DNA of 64,000 nt, taken from contig NZ_CP084463.1 in NCBI RefSeq assembly GCF_020405185.1, forward strand, positions 868,001 to 932,000. The letters are read 5' to 3'. Below the pieces are notes generated by a model that saw only the letters and a program-made list of their open reading frames with translations, was not told the origin of the DNA and did no database searches. A program made the position numbers and the translations under genes. Below are positions 18,647-27,044 of this stretch, piece after piece (the stretch's first letter is position 1; the number at the start of each line of letters is the position of its first letter). Origin of the DNA: Halomicrobium salinisoli (GTDB lineage Archaea; Halobacteriota; Halobacteria; Halobacteriales; Haloarculaceae).

Positions 18647-19735
18647 TCACTCCTCGTCGAGCGTCGTCCCCTCGACGACGTCGAACTCCTCGTCCCCGTC
18701 GAACCGGTCGGGGTCGAACGCGTCGATGCCCTCGCCGCCCAGCAGTAGCTCCGCGGCCCGCGCGCCCAGCGCCGGGGCACGCATCAGGCCGTGACCGTGC
18801 CAGCCGGTCGCGACGTGCAGCCCGTCGGCCACCTCGCCGAGGAGGGGGTCCCGATCGGGCGTGGCCGTGCAGAGGCCGGCCCAGGAGCGGTCGACGTCGG
18901 GGTCCAGCGTCGTCGCGTCGCGGAGCCGGTCCAGTGCGTGCTCCTCGAACGCGGCGTCGGCGTCGGGGTCCCAGTCGTTCGGGTCGGCCTCGTGGGTCCC
19001 GTCGCCGACGAGCAGGCCGCCCGCCCGCGGCCGCCAGTAGAACTCCCGGCTGGCGTCGTATGCCATCGGCAGCGTCGCCCGTAGCGGCTCCGTGACCAGC
19101 GCCTGCGCCCGGTAGGCCTTCGAGGGAATCTCCACGCCGACCTGGCCCACCAGGTCCTTCGTCGCGGGGCCGGCGGCGACCAGCACGGCGTCGAACTCGG
19201 CGGTCCCGTCAGGCGATTCGACGGTGGTCGGCCCGGCCAGCGACGCCTCGCGGTCGGTCCGGACGCCGACGCCGGCCGCGAGCGCGCGCTCGGCCATCGC
19301 CTGAACGTACTCCGTCGGGTCGACGTGGCCGGCGCTGCGGGCCATCGCCGCGACGGCGACGTCGTCCGTCCGAAGTTGCGGGTAGCGCTCGCCGAGTTCC
19401 GCGGGGTCGACCAGCGCCACGTCGCGGCCGTGCTCGCGCATACGCGGGACCTGCTCGCGGATGGCGGCGACCTCCGAGCCGTCGCCCTGGCGGGCGTACC
19501 AGACGTAGGGACACTCGGTGAGCACGCCGAGTTCGCGGAACCGAGAGAGGGCCTCGGCGGCCACCGTGGCGTCGACGTCCTCGGCGTAGGCGTCGTAGCA
19601 GATGCCGGCGGCCCGGCCGGTCGAGCCGCTCGCGAGTTCGCCGCGTTCGTAGAGGACGACGTCGGCGCCGGCCTCGGCGGCCTCGGTGGCGGCGGTCACC
19701 CCGACGGCCCCGCCGCCGACGACGGCCACGCGCAT
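18647..19735 (-). CDS. FAD-dependent oxidoreductase (DAO family)
   Basis: 362 residues. The N-terminal Rossmann motif VAVVGGGAVGVTAA and the following ERG acidic residue bind the FAD adenosine. The C-terminal WAGLCTATPDRDPLLGEV and GWHGHGLMRAPALG are characteristic of the D-amino-acid oxidase/sarcosine oxidase superfamily. It would oxidise an amine or amino acid in the cytoplasm. Its start codon immediately follows the stop codon of the luciferase-like gene (no bases between), indicating a two-gene operon. Confidence 0.85.
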   Translation of the reverse strand: MRVAVVGGGAVGVTAATEAAEAGADVVLYERGELASGSTGRAAGICYDAYAEDVDATVAAEALSRFRELGVLTECPYVWYARQGDGSEVAAIREQVPRMREHGRDVALVDPAELGERYPQLRTDDVAVAAMARSAGHVDPTEYVQAMAERALAAGVGVRTDREASLAGPTTVESPDGTAEFDAVLVAAGPATKDLVGQVGVEIPSKAYRAQALVTEPLRATLPMAYDASREFYWRPRAGGLLVGDGTHEADPNDWDPDADAAFEEHALDRLRDATTLDPDVDRSWAGLCTATPDRDPLLGEVADGLHVATGWHGHGLMRAPALGARAAELLLGGEGIDAFDPDRFDGDEEFDVVEGTTLDEE

Positions 19736-20512
19736 CTACAGGAAGGGGTCGAGCCCGCGTGCGGGGTAGGCGACGACGGCCGTCGCGCCGGCGTCTTTCA
19801 GCTGTGCGATGCGGTCGGCCACCGACTCGGGTTCGCCGACCAGCGCGTAGTCGCGGACCGCCTGCGTGAGGACGTCCCGCGCCCGGCCCGTCGCCGTCGC
19901 GTCCGTGGCGGCGCCCTCGGGGAGCGCGTCGCGGACCGGCCGGCGGCGGGCGGCGTACTCGGCGACGGCGTCGAGGACGGCGTCCTCGTCGTCGGTCAGC
20001 ACTGCGGGGGCGTAGACGGCCACGTCGCCGTCGAATCCGGCGGCCCGCAGCGCCCGGAGGTCCCGCGCGGTCGTCGGCGAGAGCACCTCGAACTGCGTGC
20101 CGCCGACGGCCATCGCCACCCGCTCGATCCCCTCGGTGCCGACCCAGGGGTCGTCGGCGTCCGCGGCGGCGGCCCGGAGCCGCGGCGCGACCGCTCGCTC
20201 GGCCTCCTGGTCGGTGAGGTAGGCCGGATGGCCCGCGACGAGGACGCGTCCGACGCCCGGCGGGAGCGCCTCGGTCAGGCCGTCGTCGCCCAGCGGGTCG
20301 AACCCGTCGGCCCGGACCGGCGTCGTCATCCGGAGGTCGACCTCGTCCGCCAGGTCCGCGAGCGCCTCGCGGTCCGGAACGGCGTCCCGTCCCTCGTAGT
20401 CGACGGTCGCCGCGTCGACGTCCAGTTCCGCGGCTCGACGGACGTCGACCTCCGTCGGTTTCAGCGCGACCGCGTCGATGCCGGCCTCCGTCAGCGTGAC
20501 TCCTGAGAGCAT
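19736..20512 (-). CDS. Luciferase-like-derived haloarchaeal protein
   Basis: 258 residues from the ATG at 20512. The C-terminus (LVGEPESVADRIAQLKDAGA then TAVVAYPARG) is the closing pattern of luciferase-like F420/flavin monooxygenases, in which a Pro-Glu-x-Val-Ala motif precedes the last barrel helix. The rest is shorter and more divergent than the family's usual 300-350 residues, so the active site may be reduced. It is the first gene of the pair with the FAD oxidoreductase. Family placement is tentative. Confidence 0.65.
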   Translation of the reverse strand: MLSGVTLTEAGIDAVALKPTEVDVRRAAELDVDAATVDYEGRDAVPDREALADLADEVDLRMTTPVRADGFDPLGDDGLTEALPPGVGRVLVAGHPAYLTDQEAERAVAPRLRAAAADADDPWVGTEGIERVAMAVGGTQFEVLSPTTARDLRALRAAGFDGDVAVYAPAVLTDDEDAVLDAVAEYAARRRPVRDALPEGAATDATATGRARDVLTQAVRDYALVGEPESVADRIAQLKDAGATAVVAYPARGLDPFL

Positions 20513-20595
20513 GGTACAGCGGGCGCGAAGACCCGTTCTTGGACTCGCTATCGGCCGGGAGCGCAAAGTCCTGTCGCTTCGACGCGGTACCGCGG

Positions 20596-21213
20596 TCAGA
20601 CCTGGTCGCGGACGCTCTCGGGCAGGTCGTCGTCGGGGCCGGCCACGCGGTCGGGCTCCGGCGGCATCTCCCAGTGGGTGGCCAGTTCGAGGAACTGCGC
20701 GAGCATCTCGGCCGTGGCGCCCCACACCGTGACGCCGTCCACGTGGAAGAAGTGCAGTCGGACGTCGCCGTAGTGCGGGTGGTCGCGGCGCTCGGACTCG
20801 TAGTTGTCGAGGTCGATCAGCCCGGCGACCGGCAGCGGGACCACCTCCGCCACCTCGCCGTCGTTGGGGCGGTACTCGCGGTCCGGTACGCGGGTGACGA
20901 ACGGGCGCACGGAGTAACGGGAGATCGTCCGGATGTCGTCGAGGCGGCCGACGACGTCGACCTCCGCGGGCTCCAGACCGACCTCCTCGTTGGCCTCACG
21001 GAGCGCGGTGTCGAGCAGGCCGTCGTCCTCCGGTTCGCGACCGCCGCCGGGGAAGCTCATCTGGCCCGCGTGGTTCGGGAGGTGATCGGCGCGCTCCGTG
21101 AACAGGACGTAGTGCCCGTTCGCCCGCTCGATGACGGGTACGACCACCGCGGCCTCCCGGGGCTCGTCGTCGACGGCGAGCGCCTCGTGGTCGGCCACGC
21201 GGTCGAACTCCAT
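20596..21213 (-). CDS. NUDIX hydrolase, CoA pyrophosphatase-like
   Basis: 205 residues. The NUDIX box reads FPGGGREPEDDGLLDTALRE then ANEEVGL, with Asp where most NUDIX boxes have Glu, as in the NudL/CoA pyrophosphatase subfamily. The upstream family motif (VLFTERADHLPNHAGQMSFP) also matches that group. It probably hydrolyses CoA or a related nucleoside diphosphate derivative to phosphopantetheine and ADP. It has no clear partner. Confidence 0.8.
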   Translation of the reverse strand: MEFDRVADHEALAVDDEPREAAVVVPVIERANGHYVLFTERADHLPNHAGQMSFPGGGREPEDDGLLDTALREANEEVGLEPAEVDVVGRLDDIRTISRYSVRPFVTRVPDREYRPNDGEVAEVVPLPVAGLIDLDNYESERRDHPHYGDVRLHFFHVDGVTVWGATAEMLAQFLELATHWEMPPEPDRVAGPDDDLPESVRDQV

Positions 21214-21264
21214 ACCGGAAGGGTGGCACGGCCGGGCCTTAATTGGCTCGGCACCGTCGTGCGG

Positions 21265-21726
21265 TCACTCCTCGCCGGCCGTCCGCAGCCGCTCGCGCGC
21301 GCCGCCGACGTCGACGGGGCCCCACGCCTCCAGATCGTAGCTGACGTCCAGCAGCCGTTCGACGGCGTCGTCGTCGCCCTCGCGGACGGCCAGCGTCGCC
21401 TCCTCGCGGAACCGCTCCTCGACCGCTCGCCCCGCCCGCTCGCGGTCGATCGACCGCGCCGGCGCGTCCATGATGTGCGGGAGGTCCTCGGCGCCCTCGG
21501 GCAGTTCCGGGAACGCGGCCGGCCCGGGCACGAGCAGTCGCTCGTCGTCGCCGTCGACTGCGACGAGGTGGTACGACGCCACGGCGCCGTCGATGGCGCC
21601 GCCGGGGTCGTCGGGCTCCGCGCCGCGCTTGAACGCCAGCTCCGAGAGCGCCCGCCGGAGCTCCGCGCGCGTGAGCGCGCCGAACAGGTCCACCACGCCG
21701 GCCAGCTCGTCCGCCGTCGGTTCCAT
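21265..21726 (-). CDS. Conserved haloarchaeal protein of unknown function
   Basis: 153 residues, acidic and soluble, starting MEPTADELAGVVDLFGALTR. Two helical regions flank a short beta-rich segment (ASYHLVAVDGDDERLLVPG). No catalytic motif is visible. The length, strong GC3 bias and lack of disruption support a real gene. It lies between the NUDIX and the glycosyltransferase genes on the same strand, separated from both by about 50 and 130 bases. Confidence 0.7.
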   Translation of the reverse strand: MEPTADELAGVVDLFGALTRAELRRALSELAFKRGAEPDDPGGAIDGAVASYHLVAVDGDDERLLVPGPAAFPELPEGAEDLPHIMDAPARSIDRERAGRAVEERFREEATLAVREGDDDAVERLLDVSYDLEAWGPVDVGGARERLRTAGEE

Positions 21727-21855
21727 GCGCGTGACCGTGCGCTACGTCGCCTTGATACTGACGGACGGTGCGTCGGCCGACGTCGTCGCGGGCTCCCGGG
21801 TCAGAATCGGTGGACACCACGACCGACGGCATCCAGGGGGCGAGAGGTGCGAGGC

Positions 21856-22947
21856 TCACGCGCGGTACGACAGCGCCTCGTTCGACAGGTCGAGGATCGC
21901 CGCCGGATCGAGGTCGCAGTCCCGCCAGGCGGGGAGCCGGTCGTCGTCGCCGGGCCGGCGGACGGCGCCGGCGTACTCGTCGACCTGCGCGCGCTCGTCG
22001 CCGCGGTCGTAGTCGAGCCCGTTGAAGCCGGCGTCGACGGCGTACCGGTCGATGGCGCGGTCGGCCTCGCGGCGGTAGCGCTCGCAGAGGGCGTCGTAGT
22101 CGACCGCGACGTCCCGGTCGTCGAGCACACGGAACAGCGCCCGGCCGACCTCCTCGCACATGTCGCCAAGCCCCGACGGGCCGGCGACGGCGCGGTGGTC
22201 GTGCTCGTGCGTGCCGAGGTCGACCTGGGCGCTGCCGTCGAAGCCGACCGCGTCGTGTGCCTCTCCGAGCGTGCCGACCTCCAGGCCCCAGCCGGGCTGG
22301 GCGCGCAGCGAGCGGACGACGTCTCCCGTCGCCGCGAACTCCCCCGAGAGCGCGTAGCGGAAGGCCAGCAGGTAGTCGACCACGGGGTCGTCGACCAGTC
22401 CGTCGAGCGCGCGCAGCAGCGGCCGCACGAAGAGGCGGAACAGGCGGCCGTAGAGGCGGTCGTTCTCGACGCGGGCGTAGTAGCCCTTGACGAACCCGTA
22501 CCCCTCGGCGAGCGGGTACAGCAGTTTCGGGACGTGGCTGGCCGAGTAGGTCGTCGCGTCGGCGTCGTGGACGGCGACGAACTCCCGGCGGGCGGCCAGC
22601 CCCAGCGCGAGCCACACGTCCCGACCCTTGCCGGCCGCGCCGTCCAGCCCCGCTTCCGCGAGGCGGTCCTCGACGGCAGGGGCGTTGCACCACAGGAGGG
22701 TCGCGTCGACGTCGAAGTCGTCGATCCACGCGGCGACGTCGCCGACGCGGTCCTCGCCGGCCCGCAGCGCCACGTACACGTCGGCGGGGTCGACCGCCGC
22801 CAGCGTCGAGAGGACCCGCTCGGCGGCCAGGGTCGCGTGGTCCCGCGCGGTCATCGGGACGACCACCGCGGCGCGGTCGGTCGGCGCCGGCGGGTCGGCC
22901 CCGCCGTAGTCGTGGAGCGTCGCGATCCGCTCCTGGACGTACTCCAT
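21856..22947 (-). CDS. GpgS-like glycosyltransferase (GT-A fold)
   Basis: 363 residues from the ATG at 22947; the frame is open upstream but highly Arg-rich and not credible. The GT-A pattern includes VVVPMT, a GKGRDVWLAL segment and the metal-binding DADATTY with FVAVHDAD. The later regions FVKGYYARVENDRLYGRLFR and GWGLEVGTLGEAHD match glucosyl-3-phosphoglycerate synthases (GT81). The likely reaction is transfer from a nucleotide sugar to 3-phosphoglycerate, a first step to glucosylglycerate-type solutes. No phosphatase partner is adjacent. Confidence 0.75.
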   Translation of the reverse strand: MEYVQERIATLHDYGGADPPAPTDRAAVVVPMTARDHATLAAERVLSTLAAVDPADVYVALRAGEDRVGDVAAWIDDFDVDATLLWCNAPAVEDRLAEAGLDGAAGKGRDVWLALGLAARREFVAVHDADATTYSASHVPKLLYPLAEGYGFVKGYYARVENDRLYGRLFRLFVRPLLRALDGLVDDPVVDYLLAFRYALSGEFAATGDVVRSLRAQPGWGLEVGTLGEAHDAVGFDGSAQVDLGTHEHDHRAVAGPSGLGDMCEEVGRALFRVLDDRDVAVDYDALCERYRREADRAIDRYAVDAGFNGLDYDRGDERAQVDEYAGAVRRPGDDDRLPAWRDCDLDPAAILDLSNEALSYRA

Positions 22948-23085
22948 CTGGCTCCGAGTTGGCGTCGACCGGGAAAACGCTGCCGCCTGCGCGGCGTCGG
23001 GCCGTCGGCGGCGCGCCCTTCGCCGTCCCCGCGCCGCCGGCTCGCGGCCGCGAGCTTTTTTCCCTCCGGACACTCACCTCCGCCC

Positions 23086-23253
23086 ATGGAGTCTGTACGC
23101 AAGGGGCTGCGATCGGGGGACCTGGAGAAGGACAACTACGGCCGACTGACCTGCGTGGACTGCGACGAGGAGCTGTCGACCCAGAACGACCCCGACGAGG
23201 TGGGAAAGGTCCGGGTCTGTCCGGAGTGCGACGGCGAGTGGCAGGAGATCTAG
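23086..23253 (+). CDS. Small zinc-finger protein (HVO_0758-like)
   Basis: 55 residues. Two Cys pairs, LTCVDCDEEL and RVCPECDGEW, form a single zinc ribbon. The basic N-terminus MESVRKGLRSGDLEKDNYGR strongly resembles a conserved haloarchaeal zinc-finger microprotein family. Function unknown. It is divergent from the glycosyltransferase and convergent with the aldo-keto reductase. Confidence 0.8.
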   Translation: MESVRKGLRSGDLEKDNYGRLTCVDCDEELSTQNDPDEVGKVRVCPECDGEWQEI

Positions 23254-23277
23254 CTCGCAGCCTCTCGGGCGAACCGA

Positions 23278-24363
23278 CTATTCGAAGACCGCGTCGAAGG
23301 CGCTGGCGCCCAGCGGTTCGTAGGTGCCGGCGGCGACGTTCTCCGCGACGTGCTCCGGCGAGCCCATGCCGACGAGCGACGAGGTCACGCCCGGGGCCGA
23401 CCGCGCGAAGTTGATCGCCCGCTGGGCGCTGGTCTCGCCGTCGAGCCGTGCCGCCACCTCGTCGGGGAGCCCATCTGCGAGCCGGCCCTGCAGTAGCGAG
23501 GCGCTGGTGAAGACGTCCAGGCCGGCCTCGTGGGCGAACCACAGCGCCGACTGCGGGCCCTCGGGCCCCTCGTGGGCTTCGACGGTGAACGCGTCTGCCA
23601 TCTGCACGTTGAACGGGAGCTGGACGGCCCGGAAGCTCGTGGCCTCCGTGTCGGCCCGGTCCGAGGCGGCCCGCGCCCGGCTCACCACCTCCGGCAGCGA
23701 GAGGTAGCTGTCGTGGTCCTCGGGCACGCGGAAGGCCTCCCACGTCGCGACGCCGTAGTGGCGCAGGTCGCCGGCGGCGACCCGCTCCTCCAGCCGGACG
23801 AACGCGTCCTCCAGCTGGTCGTAGACGTCCTCGCGGGAGCGCTCGGCGAGCTGCGTCTCCGGGTTGTGGACGTAGTAGAGGTCCAGCGTCTCCAGCCCGA
23901 GGTTCTCGAGCGACCGGTCGAGCTGGTCGTCGAGGTAGTCCGGCGCGATGCAGTGCTGGCCCTGCGTCAGGTCCTCGCGGTCGATCGTCCCGGGCTCGAC
24001 GTACTCCTCCAGCACGTACTGCCCCGGATCGTCGGGCCGCTCGCCATCGAAGGGGACGAACCCGCCCTTCGTCGCGACGAGGACGGCCTCGCGGTCCACG
24101 TCGGCGTCCGCGACGGCGTCGCCGACGACCCGCTCGGAGCGCTGGTGGCGGTAGTTGATCGCCGTGTCGACGACGTTGCTCCCCGACTCGAGCGCCTCGA
24201 CGATCGCCTCGTGGTACCGGTCGTCCTGCTCGTCGGTCGGGTCGCCCAGGTACGTGCCGACGCCGATACTCGAGACGACGCAGTCCGCGAACCGCCGGAA
24301 GTAGGTGCGGGCGAACTCCTCGTGGTCGTCGCGATACGCCCACGTCGCCGACTGGGTTGCCAT
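23278..24363 (-). CDS. Aldo/keto reductase
   Basis: 361 residues. The catalytic tetrad of the family is visible: D66 and Y71 in NVVDTAINYRHQRSE, K99 in VATKGG, and H166 in LYYVHNPET. The C-terminal NADPH-site region is RAINFARSAPGVTSSLVGMG. It is expected to be a cytoplasmic NAD(P)H-dependent reductase of sugar or aldehyde substrates. It is a single gene, read convergently with the zinc-finger gene. Confidence 0.9.
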   Translation of the reverse strand: MATQSATWAYRDDHEEFARTYFRRFADCVVSSIGVGTYLGDPTDEQDDRYHEAIVEALESGSNVVDTAINYRHQRSERVVGDAVADADVDREAVLVATKGGFVPFDGERPDDPGQYVLEEYVEPGTIDREDLTQGQHCIAPDYLDDQLDRSLENLGLETLDLYYVHNPETQLAERSREDVYDQLEDAFVRLEERVAAGDLRHYGVATWEAFRVPEDHDSYLSLPEVVSRARAASDRADTEATSFRAVQLPFNVQMADAFTVEAHEGPEGPQSALWFAHEAGLDVFTSASLLQGRLADGLPDEVAARLDGETSAQRAINFARSAPGVTSSLVGMGSPEHVAENVAAGTYEPLGASAFDAVFE

Positions 24364-24423
24364 GTGCCCGGCTACGCGACGGGCGCCAAAAAAGCCGTCA
24401 GATCGCGGATCTCCGTCGTCGGG

Positions 24424-25608
24424 TCACACGTCGCCCGTCATCGCGTCGAACAGGCGGCGCTTGAACTCCTCGCGCGGGACGCCCTCGCTGGGGCCGAGCC
24501 CCTCCATGTGTTCGATCGACACCTGCCCGCCGCCCATCCGGGCGTGGCCGCCGGCCGAGGCCATCGGGATGTCCTCGACGGCCGCCTCCAGCGCCTTACC
24601 CATGTGGACGCGGTCGTCCCGGGACCGGCCCGAGAGGTGGAGCTGGCCCTCGCGCTCGCCGAGGACGACGACCGCCGTCACGCCCTCCAGGCGGGTCAGC
24701 TCGTCGGCGGCCTGCGGGATGGCGTCCGCGTTCGACACCTCCCCGACGTCGCTGACGGCGAAGGCGTTGCGGACCTCCCGGCGAGTGATCGCGCGGGCCT
24801 TGACGTCCAAGACCTCCTCGTCGACCTGCGGGTTGGCGATCCGGTCGAGCGTGTCCTCGTCGATACCGTCGTAGAGGTACTCAGCCGCCCTGAACTCGGC
24901 GGCCGTACAGCCCTTGGTGAGCTGTTTGGTGTCGGACTGGATCCCGTACAGCAGCCCGGTGGCGACGCTGGCGGGAACCGACTCGCCCGCGCCCTCGCCG
25001 CCGTCGGTCTCGACCTCGGGGTCGACGAACTCCCAGCCCAGCGAGTCGAAGTACTCCGCGAAGATGGTCGCACAGGCCCCGTAGTCGGTCCGGACGTCGG
25101 TGAACTCCTCGCCGTCTCCGTCGCCTGGGTGGTGGTCGACGACGGCGATCGGATCGATCCCCTCCGCACCGGGGAACCCGCGGGGCTCGTTGTGGTCGAC
25201 GAGCACGACGTCCTCGGCCGCGAGCTCCTCGACCGACTCGATCCGATCGAAGTCCAGATCGAGCACGGTCTGGAAGGCGCGGTTCTCCTGGTGGCGGATC
25301 TGTCCGGGGTACTGGAGGGTCGCGTCGGTGCCGGTCCGCTCGGCCATCTCGCCGACGGCCAGCGCCGACGACATCGCGTCCGGGTCCGGGTTCGGGTGCA
25401 TCAGCACAGCGACCGCGTCCCTGGATCGCAGCACCTGCTCCAGCCGTCTGGCGGGCGGCGTCCGGAACCGATCGACCGCCCACCACAGCCCGAACAGGAG
25501 GGCGATCGCGCCGACGACGGCCACCGCGACGAGCAGCGGGGACTCCTCGAGCACGGCGGTCACCGCGTCGGGGACGCCCTCGACGCCACCCTGGGCCCAA
25601 AGCGGCAT
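24424..25608 (-). CDS. Membrane-anchored DHH-family phosphoesterase
   Basis: 394 residues from the ATG at 25608. One N-terminal membrane helix (LLVAVAVVGAIALLFGLWWA) anchors a DHH/DHHA1 module. Metal-binding motifs are MHPNPDPDAMSSA, VLVDHNE and AVVDHHPGD; the DHHA1 C-terminal signature is ASAGGHARMGGG. Related archaeal and bacterial proteins degrade oligoribonucleotides, pAp or cyclic di-AMP (NrnA/GdpP-like). The membrane helix resembles GdpP, but no PAS or GGDEF domain is present. Substrate uncertain. Confidence 0.85.
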   Translation of the reverse strand: MPLWAQGGVEGVPDAVTAVLEESPLLVAVAVVGAIALLFGLWWAVDRFRTPPARRLEQVLRSRDAVAVLMHPNPDPDAMSSALAVGEMAERTGTDATLQYPGQIRHQENRAFQTVLDLDFDRIESVEELAAEDVVLVDHNEPRGFPGAEGIDPIAVVDHHPGDGDGEEFTDVRTDYGACATIFAEYFDSLGWEFVDPEVETDGGEGAGESVPASVATGLLYGIQSDTKQLTKGCTAAEFRAAEYLYDGIDEDTLDRIANPQVDEEVLDVKARAITRREVRNAFAVSDVGEVSNADAIPQAADELTRLEGVTAVVVLGEREGQLHLSGRSRDDRVHMGKALEAAVEDIPMASAGGHARMGGGQVSIEHMEGLGPSEGVPREEFKRRLFDAMTGDV

Positions 25609-25707
25609 ACGCGGAGGCTTTCTCCTCCATCGGATAAGAAGGTTCCCCACGAATCACGGCCTAACACGCCGGTCCGGGGAGAAAAATAGCGATATGCGCC
25701 CTGAGAA

Positions 25708-26598
25708 CTACGTTTCGTCCAGATACGCCCCGATCGCTCCCCGGTAGCCTTCGCGATAGGTGGGATAGCGGAACTCGTAGCCCAGTTCGCGCAGGTAGTC
25801 GTTCGAGCAGCGCTTGCTCGTCCGTATCCGCCGCGTGGCGGTCTCCGAGAGGTCGTCGTCCGACAGCCGCTCGGCCGTCGTCCGCTTGGGCGGCGCCGGC
25901 TCGCCGCACTGCGCGGCCAGCCAGTCGGCGAACGCCCACTTGTCGACCGGCTCGTCGTCGACGACGAGGACGGCCTCACCGCGCGCCGCGTCCTCCTCGA
26001 GGAGGTGCGCCACGGCGCCGGCCGCGTCGTCGCGGTGGACCATGTTCAGGTACCCCTCCGTCACCGGCCCCTCGACGTACCGTTCCAGCCGGTAGCGATC
26101 TGGGCCGTACAGGCCCGCGAAGCGGGCGACCGTCCCGTCGATTCCCCTCTCGTCGGTCGTCAGCGCCGTCGCTTCGGCCTCGGCCAGGACGCGCGTCTTC
26201 GCCGTTTTCGGATCGAGCGACGTCGCCTCGTCGACCCAGTCGCCGTCGTGGTCGCCGTAGACGCCCGTGCTCGACGTGTAGACGAGCCGGTCCGGCGGCG
26301 ACTCGCGGCCGGCGAAGTGATCGACGACCGTCTCCAGTCCGTCGACGTACACCTCGCGGGCCGCCTCGGCGCCGCGGCCGCCGGAACTGGCCGCGAACAC
26401 GAGCGCGTCCGCGTCCGGAACCGTCGACAGCGAGTCCGGATCGGTCACGTCAGCCTGTACGGCCTCGCCGCCGGCGTCCTCGACGGCGGCGAGCCCCGCC
26501 TCCGACCGGCGGACGCCGACGACCTCGTGGCCGGCCGCCGTCAGCTGCCGGCACAGCTCCAGGCCGACGTAGCCACAGCCCAGTATCGCGACGCGCAT
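25708..26598 (-). CDS. NAD-dependent epimerase/dehydratase (extended SDR)
   Basis: 296 residues from the ATG at 26598, which overlaps the upstream TGA as ATGA. The Rossmann motif VAILGCGYVGLELCRQL is followed by VYTSSTGVYGDHDGDWVDE, a YeeZ/SDR_a-type active site in which the usual YxxxK is replaced (YGDHDG), suggesting altered or absent dehydrogenase chemistry. The rest follows the atypical SDR family that includes bacterial YeeZ. It is the last gene of the long minus-strand run that begins at 36598. Confidence 0.8.
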   Translation of the reverse strand: MRVAILGCGYVGLELCRQLTAAGHEVVGVRRSEAGLAAVEDAGGEAVQADVTDPDSLSTVPDADALVFAASSGGRGAEAAREVYVDGLETVVDHFAGRESPPDRLVYTSSTGVYGDHDGDWVDEATSLDPKTAKTRVLAEAEATALTTDERGIDGTVARFAGLYGPDRYRLERYVEGPVTEGYLNMVHRDDAAGAVAHLLEEDAARGEAVLVVDDEPVDKWAFADWLAAQCGEPAPPKRTTAERLSDDDLSETATRRIRTSKRCSNDYLRELGYEFRYPTYREGYRGAIGAYLDET

Positions 26599-27023
26599 CA
26601 CTTGCGCTCCTCGATGGCCTGGTGGAGCCGCGCGTACTCCGCGAGGGTGATCGGGTGCCGCCCCTCGATCTTCTGCTGGATCGTCTTGGGATCCATCTCC
26701 CCGTCGATGGCCGACCCGAGCGTCTCGACGTCGAGGACGGCGGTCGTCATCCCCATCAGCAGGACGTCGCGCGCCTCCGCCGCGACGGCGTCGGCCGGCG
26801 GTCGGTCGTCGTCCAGTGCGACGATCGCCGCCGCCTCTTCGAGGGTCAGTTCCGGTGACTCGCCCGCCGCCAGCGCCTCGACGGTCTCGCGGTCGAGGTC
26901 CGTCTCGGCGACGACCGCGTCGACGCCGACGGCCGCGACGGTCGACGACAGCTCAGACTCGTAGGCCTCCCGCAGGGACTCGGGCGTGCGCTCGCCCGCG
27001 TCCGGGAACTCGCCTCGTAGCAT
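26598..27023 (-). CDS. Conserved haloarchaeal protein (DUF5791-like)
   Basis: 141 residues, acidic and mostly helical. It contains a helix-turn-helix-like stretch (TLEEAAAIVALDDDRPPADA) and ends PITLAEYARLHQAIEERK. I recognise it only as a conserved haloarchaeal family of unknown function. It is translationally coupled (ATGA) to the SDR gene downstream and follows the end of the large Tad-associated gene by 21 bases, so it may be the transcriptional tail of that operon. Confidence 0.7.
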   Translation of the reverse strand: MLRGEFPDAGERTPESLREAYESELSSTVAAVGVDAVVAETDLDRETVEALAAGESPELTLEEAAAIVALDDDRPPADAVAAEARDVLLMGMTTAVLDVETLGSAIDGEMDPKTIQQKIEGRHPITLAEYARLHQAIEERK

Positions 27024-27044
27024 GGCCGGCCATAGCGGGGCCCG

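Noticed and set aside
21239..24343. 1034-codon minus-strand frame across several genes
   Set aside because: It overlaps four well-supported genes in another frame and translates to an Arg/Gly-rich sequence without domains: a shadow frame.
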